This document shows, piece by piece, positions 52,009-59,415 of a stretch of DNA of 64,000 nucleotides. The notes beneath the pieces are model-generated. The model did not search any database. It saw only the letters and a list, made by a program, of their open reading frames with translations, and was not told the origin of the DNA. The DNA lies in the NCBI GenBank assembly GCA_963775315.1, contig CAVZIN010000009.1, positions 470,637-534,636 on the forward strand, read 5' to 3'. The position numbers and the translations under genes were made by a program. The stretch comes from CAWGHZ01 sp963775315 (GTDB lineage Bacteria; Pseudomonadota; Alphaproteobacteria; MPNO01; DASWLB01). Positions within the stretch are counted from its first letter, which is position 1. Each line of letters starts with the position of its first letter.

Positions 52009-53859
52009 ATGGGTCGGAATAGCACGACTGGAATGCCATACGTGGTGCGGCGCAAGGGAGCGTTTCGCTACGTTCGGGACGTTCCAAAAGACGCACGTGA
52101 AGCCATTGGCCGGTGCGTCTGGATTAAGACTTGGAAGCGCAGCACGGCCGTCACCATCGTCGAGCTAGAGGCACGCAAGGAAGCGGTGAAGCACGACTTG
52201 ATTTTAGCGCATGCCCGCGCCAATGGCGGGCTGACGGACGAAGCGATTGCCGAGGCCGAGGCCGGTGCGCGTGCCATCATGGAGAATGGCCGGATCGAAG
52301 TAGCAGAGGCGCTGGCGCTGTTCGAATCGGATGGCCCGATTCCCCCGGCGCAGCGGGCACTGGTCACAGCACTTCAAAACGATGGGCATTATCGGCCGGC
52401 CGGCATGACTTTGAGTCAGGTGCGCGCCCGTGACGCCCGACTCCGTGACGGCGAGCGCGACGCCAAGCCGATAAAGATTGCCGTCGATTCGTTCTGCCGG
52501 ATCGTAGCCGATAAGGACGTGACCGCGATCAGGCGGGACGATGTAATAGCGTGGCTCGCGGCCATGGAAGCCGAGGGACTGTCTCCCGCGACGCGGCGGC
52601 GGCGACTCGGTGCTTTGCGCGCTTTGCTTGGGCGGCACTTTCTCGATACCGAGTACGGCGGGGCGAATCCTTTCGGCAAGCACACGATCAAGCGCAGTGC
52701 CGGCAGCGCGTCCGACAGGCTGCCCTTCAACCGCAAGATGATCGCGGCCATCGACTCGTACCTCACCCGCTCCCGCGTCACGCCCGAAACGCGCAACTTG
52801 ATGATGATGATGAAATGCACCGGCTGTGGGCCGGGCGAGATAGGTGGACTGGTAGTCGGTGACGTGCGGCTCGACGGGAAGATTCCGCATATCTACGTTC
52901 GGCCGAATGTTCAACGTGGCGTCAAGGCCAGTGTACGGGAACGGCGAGTCCCGCTTGTCGGCGACGCGCTGAATGCTGCAAAGGACGCCACGGCTCGGGC
53001 GAGAAAACGAAACGATGCGGACGGCACGCCACTGTTTACCGGGTTCGGCATGAACGAACGCGGCGCAGATTATCTGTCGGCCACATTGAATGCCGCGATC
53101 CGACGCGCTGGCGTCCCGAAGTCGAAGCGACTCACCGTCTACAGCTATCGCCACGCTGTCACAGAGGCATTGCGGGCAGCTGGCGTGCCCGATCACGTGC
53201 AGCGGCGACTAATGGGGCACGCGGGCCATGGCGTCCATGATCGCTATGGCTCGCGCCAATCTCGACTCGTCGAGGCACGAGACGCGCTACTCGCCGCCAT
53301 GAAACACCTCGGCGACATTGACGACTCGGAATATGAGAATCACGAACGGATGGCGTCGCCCGAAGCGCCCACTACGTCGCAGACATCGACTCCGAAACGG
53401 CGCACGGGCAAGGGCAAGAAAGCATCTAGCGAGGAATGGTACACGCCGCCGGAACTTGTCGCTCAGATACTCAAGGCGCTTGGCCGCGACAGGTTCGACA
53501 CGGACCCGTGCTCGCCGCCCGCGAAGCACATTCCCGCGACCACGCACTACACGAAGGCGGACGATGGACTCGCGCAGCCATGGCACGGCGTGGTGTTCTG
53601 CAATCCGCCCTATGGCCGGATGACGGGGCAATGGACGGCCAAGGCACGGAATGAAATCGCCGCCGGGCACGCATCGCTTGTAGTCGGACTCCTGCCCGCA
53701 TGGACCGACCGCAAATGGTTCGCCAGCGACGTGCGCCTAGGGGCCAGCCTGGAGATCAGCAAGCTACCGGACGTGCTGGAGGTGGCGCCGGCGACGCTGT
53801 TGCAGTTGCCGCCGAAGCGGGGCCGGCGGCGCGCAGGCCGAGCGCCGGCCGGACCGTAG
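52009..53859 (+). CDS. Tyrosine recombinase fused to a phage-type DNA adenine methyltransferase
   Basis: A single 616-residue frame joining two enzymes. Residues 1 to about 440 form a tyrosine recombinase: SAM-like core-binding domain, then the catalytic domain with R381 in YSYRHAV, H404 in LMGHAGHG and the nucleophile Y413. The first catalytic Arg, expected in T-G-x-R-P-G-E-I, is Gly (G274, codon GGG), and the His of H-x-x-R is Tyr. A Ser/Thr/Lys-rich linker at about 445-472 leads to residues 475-600, a phage Dam-like N6-adenine methyltransferase with WYTPPEL, FDTDPCSPPAK and the catalytic NPPY (N532 onward). ATG 52009 follows GAGGCGGG. Codon use is less GC-extreme than in neighbours, a sign of transfer. 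The recombinase half may be inactive. Confidence 0.88.
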   Translation: MGRNSTTGMPYVVRRKGAFRYVRDVPKDAREAIGRCVWIKTWKRSTAVTIVELEARKEAVKHDLILAHARANGGLTDEAIAEAEAGARAIMENGRIEVAEALALFESDGPIPPAQRALVTALQNDGHYRPAGMTLSQVRARDARLRDGERDAKPIKIAVDSFCRIVADKDVTAIRRDDVIAWLAAMEAEGLSPATRRRRLGALRALLGRHFLDTEYGGANPFGKHTIKRSAGSASDRLPFNRKMIAAIDSYLTRSRVTPETRNLMMMMKCTGCGPGEIGGLVVGDVRLDGKIPHIYVRPNVQRGVKASVRERRVPLVGDALNAAKDATARARKRNDADGTPLFTGFGMNERGADYLSATLNAAIRRAGVPKSKRLTVYSYRHAVTEALRAAGVPDHVQRRLMGHAGHGVHDRYGSRQSRLVEARDALLAAMKHLGDIDDSEYENHERMASPEAPTTSQTSTPKRRTGKGKKASSEEWYTPPELVAQILKALGRDRFDTDPCSPPAKHIPATTHYTKADDGLAQPWHGVVFCNPPYGRMTGQWTAKARNEIAAGHASLVVGLLPAWTDRKWFASDVRLGASLEISKLPDVLEVAPATLLQLPPKRGRRRAGRAPAGP

Positions 53860-53954
53860 CGACATCGCACACCGGAGCTTGGGCCGTCCCCGTCAGCCGC
53901 CGTGCGACGGCGAACAGGCCCAGATACTTTCCTGCGTACCCGCCCCGGGCGGGG

Positions 53955-54581
53955 CTAGAACCAGGCCTCCGGGATGGTGATGATGTCGCCGGGCAGGATG
54001 CGGACGTTGGCCGAGAGGTCGCCGTCGCGCAGCAGATCGTCGAGCCGGACGCGGAACTGCTTCTCCTTGCCGTCCACCACCCGGGTGATGCTGGCGCGAT
54101 TGCCGGCCGCGAAATCGGTGATGCCGCCGACCGAGATCATCACGTCGAGCAGCGTCATCGTCGTCCGGTAGGCGAGCGCCTGCGGCCGCGCCGCCTCGCC
54201 CACCACCCGCACCTGGTCCTGGAACGGCCCGACGAAGTTGGTGACGATCACCGTCACGATCGGGTCCTGGACGAACACCGAGAGCTTCTTCTCGATGTCG
54301 CGGGCGAGCTGGGTCGGGGTCTTGTTGGCGGCGGGCAGATCCTCGATCAGCGGCACCGAGATGCGCCCGTCCGGGCGGACCGGCACGCTGGTCGACAGGT
54401 CGGGGTTGCGCCACACGAAGATCTGCAGGAAGTCGAGCGGGCCGATATGGTACTCGGTCTTGGTGGCCTTGGCCTGGGCCAGCATCGACGCCGTCGGCAG
54501 CTCCGGCTCGCCGGCGCAGCCGGCAAGCACGAGCCCGAGAAGGGCCGCGCAGATCACGCTCAGGGTCCGGATGCGAACCAC
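53955..54581 (-). CDS. PEP-CTERM-associated polysaccharide export lipoprotein
   Basis: A 208-residue Wza-type outer-membrane export protein. It has a signal peptide with lipobox LVLAGC, then YHIGPLDFLQIFVWRNPDL (Poly_export domain), ISVPLIEDLPAANKTPTQLA and the SLBB-like region VGEAARPQALAYRTTMTLLDVM. The ending LPGDIITIPEAWF is characteristic of the version linked with exosortase (XrtA) systems. GTG 54581 follows GGGAGGG; the frame is open further upstream to 54671. In such systems this gene normally heads a long exopolysaccharide operon; here the next DNA to the left is the recombinase-methyltransferase gene, which converges on it. It ends 95 bases from that gene, and the gap holds no gene. 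Confidence 0.87.
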   Translation of the reverse strand: MVRIRTLSVICAALLGLVLAGCAGEPELPTASMLAQAKATKTEYHIGPLDFLQIFVWRNPDLSTSVPVRPDGRISVPLIEDLPAANKTPTQLARDIEKKLSVFVQDPIVTVIVTNFVGPFQDQVRVVGEAARPQALAYRTTMTLLDVMISVGGITDFAAGNRASITRVVDGKEKQFRVRLDDLLRDGDLSANVRILPGDIITIPEAWF

Positions 54582-54780
54582 GGGTCGTCCCTCCCAGCTT
54601 TGCACAAGTTGCGCCAGACGCGTGGCCAGTGAAGCCACCGAATTCTTACGGCTTGGTTTCCCGAATGTCAAAAGTCACGGCGCACCCGTTCGTCCGGCGC
54701 GGCGGGTTGCCGCGCGCGGGTTCAAAGCGTGCGGCCGCGGGTGTAGGATGGCGGGGCGACGGGGACGAGCGGGGTTGGCC

Positions 54781-55203
54781 ATGAAATACGTCTGCGACGC
54801 GCCGGGGCGGAGTACCTGGTTCCGGCTCGAGACCCAGGGCGAGGCCGACCAGGAATCGGCCCTGATGGACCATGCGGTCGCCCGGCATTTCCGCCGCGAG
54901 CGCGAGGCCGCGGTGGCAAGCTACACCCCCGCCTCCAGCGTGTTCATCGAGCAGAATATCGGGCTGAAACGCCACGTCCAGCGGTCCATGCCCCTGTTCC
55001 TGACCCTCCGGGACCAGGACGGGCAGGCGCTGGCGACCGCCATGCTGCCGCCCGGCGGCGCCGACGATCCGTCCTTCCGGATCATCGTCGTCGGCCCGTC
55101 GAACGTCGATCCCTACATCATGCACCGCCCGGCGATCGAGGCGCTGGGGGCCCATTTCGGCCTCCGGCTCGACCGCGACCGCTGCTTCCCCTACCGGCGC
55201 TAG
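54781..55203 (+). CDS. Uncharacterised 140-residue protein
   Basis: A soluble protein I do not recognise. It starts with MKYVCDAPGRSTWFRLETQ and includes AVARHFRREREAA, then SSVFIEQNIGLKRHVQRS, which may form an amphipathic helix. No signal peptide or membrane segment is seen. The last codon before the stop, CGC, abuts TAG 55201-55203, which belongs to the palindromic MITE-like element beginning at 55200. So the original C-terminus may have been different and the present end may be set by the insertion. Coding potential is good, but function is unknown. Confidence 0.7.
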   Translation: MKYVCDAPGRSTWFRLETQGEADQESALMDHAVARHFRREREAAVASYTPASSVFIEQNIGLKRHVQRSMPLFLTLRDQDGQALATAMLPPGGADDPSFRIIVVGPSNVDPYIMHRPAIEALGAHFGLRLDRDRCFPYRR

Positions 55204-55366
55204 TGTGGTGGATTCGAAGTTCGCTATATTGCTTGTGGTGGGTACCGAGGCGAACTTCGAATCCAATACCACACTAGAATCAATAATTTGCTAGTGTCCT
55301 TATCGAATCCGAAGTTCGTTCGGTGTGCGCCCCAGAATGAAACGAACTTCGAATCCACCACACTAG
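55200..55366. mobile_element. Nested palindromic MITE-like element
   Basis: A 167-base element. The 24-base outer arms CTAGTGTGGTGGATTCGAAG plus TTCG (55200-55223) and their exact reverse complement (55343-55366) are perfect inverted repeats. Inside, 55251-55277 is an inverted near-copy of the left arm and 55291-55318 a near-copy in the same sense as the left arm. This gives four arms in the order right, left, right, left. There is no coding capacity for a transposase. It can form two hairpins or one long one. Confidence 0.8.
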
Positions 55367-55395
55367 GCCCCCGCCCGGGCGGGCGGGGGCGCGCC

Positions 55396-56451
55396 TCAGC
55401 GCACGCCCCCCTTGTTGACGACCGGGCCGGTATAGGATTCGAACTTCTTCCGCATCGCCTCGAGCGCCTTCTGGTCCGAGACGAACGCCTTGTAGCCGGC
55501 GTCGATGTGGTAGGCCGCGAGCGGCTCGAGCCCGGCCGGCGGCGGCACGTCGGTGCGGGCCGAGAAGGTGCCGACCTTGGCCTGCTCGTCCTTGCTCATC
55601 AGGAAGCTCAGGAACAGCTTCGCCGCGTTCGGGTGCGGCGCGCCCTTGAAGATGGCGCCGGTGGTGAAGAAGACGGGCATCACCTCGGTCGCCGGAAAGG
55701 CGAAGGCGATGGGCTTGCCCGCCTTCTTGAGCACGCCCGTCGTCGAGCTCGTCGAATCGAACGTGACCGCCATCTGGCCGTCGGCGACCGCGCGCAGCAC
55801 GCCGAGATGGCCCTGGATGAAGGTCGGCTTGTTGGCCATGTACTTCGCCATGTAGTCCCAGCCGTGCGTCTTCACGATGTCGTAGAACACGAACATCGTG
55901 GCGTCGTCGTCGGCCGGATAGGCGGTGACCGCCTTGCCCTTGAAGGCGGGCTTCAGGAAATCGAGCGCGCTTTTCGGCACGTCGGCGGCGGGCACCATCT
56001 GGGTGTTGTAGGCGTAGGACAGCAGGACCACGCTGGTCGTGACCATCACCCCGTCGGGATCGCGGAAGCGCGGGTCGATCTTGTCCGCGCCGTCCGGCGC
56101 GAACTTCATGAGCTGGCCCTGGGCGTTCCAGTCGACATAGTCGTGGACGGTCTGGAGGATGGCCATGTCGACCTCCATCTTCCCGGCCTTCATCTGCTGG
56201 TCGATCTTGGAATCGAGGACGTTGGAGAACCCGCCGCTGATCTTGACGTCGATGCCCGGATAGCGCGCCTTGAACCGTTTGGCGCGCGCCTCGTAGGGCG
56301 CGACCGGCCCGCCCGAATAGAGCACGACCTCCTTCTCGGCCTTGGCCTTCTGGTAGAGCGCGTCCATCGTCTGGGCCGGCGCCGCCGCCCCGTAAAGCCA
56401 CGCAACGCCGACCGCGAGCGCCAGAGACCGGCGCGCCATCTTCCCGCTCAT
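55396..56451 (-). CDS. Extracellular solute-binding protein (iron-type ABC family)
   Basis: A 351-residue periplasmic binding protein. The signal peptide ends near AAAPAQT. The body has the family 1 pattern KEVVLYSGGPVAPYEARAKRFKARYPGID and AKLFLSFLMSKDEQA. The group includes FbpA/AfuA Fe(III)-binding proteins and 2-aminoethylphosphonate or thiamine binders. The usual iron-ligand tyrosine pair is not evident, so iron is not assured. No ABC permease or ATPase genes accompany it, so it is orphaned. It starts at ATG 56451. Confidence 0.87.
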   Translation of the reverse strand: MSGKMARRSLALAVGVAWLYGAAAPAQTMDALYQKAKAEKEVVLYSGGPVAPYEARAKRFKARYPGIDVKISGGFSNVLDSKIDQQMKAGKMEVDMAILQTVHDYVDWNAQGQLMKFAPDGADKIDPRFRDPDGVMVTTSVVLLSYAYNTQMVPAADVPKSALDFLKPAFKGKAVTAYPADDDATMFVFYDIVKTHGWDYMAKYMANKPTFIQGHLGVLRAVADGQMAVTFDSTSSTTGVLKKAGKPIAFAFPATEVMPVFFTTGAIFKGAPHPNAAKLFLSFLMSKDEQAKVGTFSARTDVPPPAGLEPLAAYHIDAGYKAFVSDQKALEAMRKKFESYTGPVVNKGGVR

Positions 56452-56563
56452 TGGTCCCTCCCAAGGGTGTTATGGCGCGGAGGATGCGCGCCGACCGTGG
56501 GACTGGCAAGCGGCGCAGCGGTTGACGCGTTTTCCGGTCGGACGGATCCAGCGCGATTCCGCG

Positions 56564-56756
56564 TCAGCGGAAACCGCCCTGGCGGCGGCGGCGACGGCGA
56601 CGGCGGGCGAAATGGGTGCCGGCCAGCCCGACCGTAAGGAGGGCCAGCGTCGCCGGCTCGGGAATCTCGGAAATGGAGCCGCGGCGCGGACAGCCAGAGA
56701 AAGTCGCCCGTATCGAGCGCGAGCTGGGGCACGAAGAAATAGTGGCCCGACGCCAC
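56564..56756 (-). pseudogene. Remnant of a PEP-CTERM protein gene
   Basis: Two pieces of one protein lie in different frames. From about 56756 leftward the strand reads VASGHYFFVPQLALDTGDF and then LWLSAPR, a pattern I associate with PEP-CTERM proteins. The next frame reads ISEIPEPATLALLTVGLAG and then THFARRRRRRRQGGFR up to a TGA at 56564-56566, which is a textbook PEP-CTERM signal (PEP, hydrophobic helix, Arg cluster). The two pieces are joined by a frameshift or deletion, and there is no N-terminal signal peptide upstream. Rightward of 56757 the sequence is AT-rich with no sigma-54 site. The gene is therefore a decayed relic. Confidence 0.75.
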
Positions 56757-56941
56757 GCGACGTCCGACGGCCTCGATTTATAATAAATATTACCACGTAA
56801 TTCGAAGTATTTCTTCAGCTTTGATTAACAACTCGTTTACGGCGCGCCAGTAGCCTGCATAAATCTGTTTCGATTGCAGATGATGCGAGGTCACTGGGAT
56901 GACTGAGGGTAAGCGATTGATCCTCGACCGGGCTCGAAGTC
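56757..56941. other. AT-rich intergenic region upstream of the Tad-like genes
   Basis: This stretch is markedly AT-rich (TTTATAATAAATATTA near 56776) relative to the rest of the window and contains no sigma-54 motif. It probably includes the promoter of the downstream Tad-type genes. An ATG at 56899, preceded by GAGG, is in a different frame from the TadG protein; see the findings. Confidence 0.5.
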
Positions 56942-58210
56942 TTGCGGACGACTTCCTGCTCGAACGAGCGAGGCTCGATGGTCACGATGTTCGCGGTCAT
57001 GCTGCCGGTTCTGGTCGGGATCGTCGGGCTCGGCGTCGAATCCGGCCAGTGGTATGCCGGCAAGCGCGGCCTGCAAACGGCCGCGGATGCGGCGGCCCTG
57101 TCCGGGGCCTTCGAGCGCGCTCACGGCCACCCGGACCGCGTGCAGGCCTCCGCCTTGCGCGACGCCACACGCAATGGCTTCGTGAACACGTTGCCCAACA
57201 CCATCACCGTCAACAATCCGCCGGCCACGGGCGCATATACCGGCGAGCAGAAGGCCGTCGAGGTCATTCTGCGGGCGCATCCGACGCTTCTTCTCAGCGC
57301 GATCGATCTGAGAGACCTCACCCTGGTCGCGCGGGCCGTTGCCCAGGTGCAGGTCACGGGCACCGCCTGCGTGCTTGCCCTCGACCCGTCGGCCAGTGCG
57401 GCCATTTCCAACTCCGGCAATCCGACAGTCAACATGGCGGGCTGCGTTCTGGCGGCCAATTCCGACAGCAGCAGCGCGATCGACATCACGGGAAGCAGCG
57501 ACCTGATCGCAGACTCACTCTATACGGTCGGGGACTATTCGAGCGGCGGGTCGGCGACGGTCAACCTCGCACGTGATCCGCTGACGCACGAGTTCGCGCT
57601 CGATGATCCCTATGCCAATGTCGATATCCCGACGATCAGCGGGTGCGACGCGACGAACGCCTCCTACAACAACAGCCGCGTGATCAACCCCGGGGTCTAT
57701 TGCGGCGGGATCAGCTTCGGCGCGCAGGCGAACGTCCGGCTCAATCCCGGCACCTACTACCTCGACGGCGGCGACTTCCGGGCGAACGCCGGGGCGGTGG
57801 TCACGTGCAACTGCAGCGGCGCAGGCGACGGCGTGACGTTCGTCCTGACCAGCACCGGGAGCCCGTCGCAGATCGGCACGGTCACGATCAATGGCGGCGC
57901 AAACATTACGCTGAACGCGCCACCCAACTCGTCGCCCTTTGCCGGGATCCTGTTCTATCAGGACCGTCGCGCGCCCACCGGATCGACCGACAAATTCAAC
58001 GGTGGCGCGAACCAGTCCTTAACCGGCGCCCTCTATTTTCCGAACCAGACCGTCGAGTACGCCGGCAACAACAGTCCCAACGCGGCGACCTGCACGCAGA
58101 TCATCGGCAATCAGGTGGTCTTCACCGGCAACGCGACGATCAACAACACCGGCTGCCCGGGCGCCGGCGTTCAACCCCTTCAGATTACCGGCGTAAAGGT
58201 GGTGGAATGA
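56942..58210 (+). CDS. TadG-like pilus assembly protein
   Basis: A roughly 422-residue protein with an N-terminal membrane helix (MVTMFAVMLPVLVGIVGLG) preceded by NERGS, and the adjoining KRGLQTAADAAALSGA motif, as in TadG-like Flp-pilus proteins. The rest is a Gly/Asn/Thr-rich extracellular region with cysteines (e.g. CDATNASYNNS and CNCSGAGDG). The only in-frame start after the TGA at 56918 is TTG 56942 or ATG 56978. A better-placed ATG at 56899 is out of frame, so a frameshift or an unusual start is possible. Its stop overlaps the ATG of the first TadE-like gene. No tad secretion ATPase or prepilin is nearby. Confidence 0.8.
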   Translation: MRTTSCSNERGSMVTMFAVMLPVLVGIVGLGVESGQWYAGKRGLQTAADAAALSGAFERAHGHPDRVQASALRDATRNGFVNTLPNTITVNNPPATGAYTGEQKAVEVILRAHPTLLLSAIDLRDLTLVARAVAQVQVTGTACVLALDPSASAAISNSGNPTVNMAGCVLAANSDSSSAIDITGSSDLIADSLYTVGDYSSGGSATVNLARDPLTHEFALDDPYANVDIPTISGCDATNASYNNSRVINPGVYCGGISFGAQANVRLNPGTYYLDGGDFRANAGAVVTCNCSGAGDGVTFVLTSTGSPSQIGTVTINGGANITLNAPPNSSPFAGILFYQDRRAPTGSTDKFNGGANQSLTGALYFPNQTVEYAGNNSPNAATCTQIIGNQVVFTGNATINNTGCPGAGVQPLQITGVKVVE

Positions 58211-58665
58211 AACAGGTGCTGAAGCTGCGACGCCTTGGCGATATGCGCGAATGCGAGCGCGGCGCGATCGCCGTGGAGCTCGGAGTGATCATGTCGGTCC
58301 TTACGGTCCTGGTGATCGGGCTCCTCGAGTACGCGCAGGCCATCCACCAGCATATCCTGCTCGAGCAGGCCGCCCGGGCCGGCGCCGAATACGCCCTTCG
58401 CTTTCCCACCGACACGAGTGGCATCCAGATGGCGGTCGCCGGTGCGGGCACGGCCAATGCCGACACGCTGACGGTGACCTCGGCCCAGTATTGCGAATGC
58501 CCTGACGGCTCGTCCGCCGATTGCTCGAACAGCTGTACGGACGGTAGCCAGCCGAACGAGTACGTGCGGGTGGGGGTGATGCAGCCCGCCATGGACACGC
58601 TATCCCAAACCGGTCTGCTCTCCGGGCGCATCCTGTCCGCAAGCGCGGCCCTGCGGCTCCGCTAG
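58207..58665 (+). CDS. TadE-like pilus assembly protein
   Basis: A 152-residue TadE-family minor pilin-like protein. After a short basic start the membrane helix GAIAVELGVIMSVLTVLVIGL with the conserved E (in VELG) is followed by LLEYAQAIHQHILLEQAARAG, the typical TadE region. The C-terminal part is exported and includes CECPDGSSADCSNSC, four closely spaced cysteines that could form disulfides. ATG 58207 overlaps the TGA of the TadG-like gene. Two bases separate its stop from the next TadE-like gene, so the three form one operon. Confidence 0.85.
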   Translation: MKQVLKLRRLGDMRECERGAIAVELGVIMSVLTVLVIGLLEYAQAIHQHILLEQAARAGAEYALRFPTDTSGIQMAVAGAGTANADTLTVTSAQYCECPDGSSADCSNSCTDGSQPNEYVRVGVMQPAMDTLSQTGLLSGRILSASAALRLR

Positions 58666-58667
58666 CC

Positions 58668-59099
58668 ATGCCGAGGCGGGCCAAATGCGGGCGCGGTGTC
58701 CGACTCCGGACAGCAATCCGGCGGTTGCTGGGGGATCGCCGGGGTGTTGCGGCCATCGAGTTCGCTATCGCGGCCCCGGTGTTCATCCTGTTCTCGGTCG
58801 GGCTGATCGAGTTCAGCCGCTATTTGTGGACCAACAACGGACTCGAATACGGCGCCGAGCAGGCGGCGCGCTACGTGATCGCCAATCCCACGGCTTCGAC
58901 TGCCGACCTTCAGGCCGTAGCGGCAAACCAGGTCCCGGCTGTGAACCCGGGTGCCGTGACCGTGACCGTGACCCACGATACCACCAACGGGGTGAACTTC
59001 GTGACGGTGACGACCAGCACGCCTTTTCAGTCGATCACCGGGCTCGTGCCGCTCCCCACCGTCACCCTGACCGGCTCGGCGCGGGTGCCCGCCGGTTGA
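58668..59099 (+). CDS. Second TadE-like pilus assembly protein
   Basis: A 143-residue TadE-family protein. A positively charged start is followed by RRGVAAIEFAIAAPVFILFSVG, in which the Glu after the processing-like site is conserved, and then LIEFSRYLWTNNGLEYGAEQAARY. The C-terminus is a beta-rich exported part. It is the last gene of the TadG-TadE-TadE group. Such pseudopilins usually work with RcpA/TadD/TadZ, absent here; the machinery must be elsewhere or lost. Confidence 0.85.
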   Translation: MPRRAKCGRGVRLRTAIRRLLGDRRGVAAIEFAIAAPVFILFSVGLIEFSRYLWTNNGLEYGAEQAARYVIANPTASTADLQAVAANQVPAVNPGAVTVTVTHDTTNGVNFVTVTTSTPFQSITGLVPLPTVTLTGSARVPAG

Positions 59100-59219
59100 G
59101 GTAGCCCCGCGCGGAGTTTGACAGCAGGGTCGGGCCTATCCGCGACGGGACGGCCCACCCTCCCGACTTTCTCGACCAGCGCGGCTTAACGCCTGTCGCC
59201 CTCATCCGTTCCGAAGCCT

Positions 59220-59278
59220 GTCGGAAAAATTTACAGCTTTTCGGGCCGAATCCGCGAAAAGCGTCGGCCGACTTTACA
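59220..59278 (+). promoter_or_regulatory. Paired enhancer-binding sites, PEP-CTERM gene 2
   Basis: Two copies of the shared motif: GTCGGAAAAATTTACA at 59220-59235 and GTCGGCCGACTTTACA at 59263-59278. Their spacing is 43 bases, four helical turns. The nearer copy begins 80 bases upstream of the sigma-54 promoter. Confidence 0.7.
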
Positions 59279-59342
59279 TCGCGGGGGAGGGGCGGTCTTG
59301 CGAAGACAGTCAAGCCACGGAAAAACCACGGAAGTCAAGAGT

Positions 59343-59358
59343 TGGCATGATTCTTGCA
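59343..59358 (+). promoter_or_regulatory. Sigma-54 (-24/-12) promoter of PEP-CTERM gene 2
   Basis: TGGCATGATTCTTGCA matches the RpoN consensus with one substitution (T for C at -21). It overlaps an in-frame ATG at 59347, which cannot then be the translation start; the real start is ATG 59416. Confidence 0.8.
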
Positions 59359-59415
59359 TTTCCGCCCATAGTGGAGCGCCTCTTCGGGTCCTTGGCATAC
59401 GTAAGGCTCAACGCG

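Noticed and set aside
51842..53954. A second copy of the tRNA-Leu 3' end as attR
   Set aside because: No match to the acceptor or T-loop sequence was found between the recombinase gene and 53955; the far end may be lost or outside the window.
59347..59415. N-terminal extension of PEP-CTERM protein 2 from ATG 59347
   Set aside because: The ATG overlaps the -24/-12 sigma-54 promoter and would lie before the transcript start.
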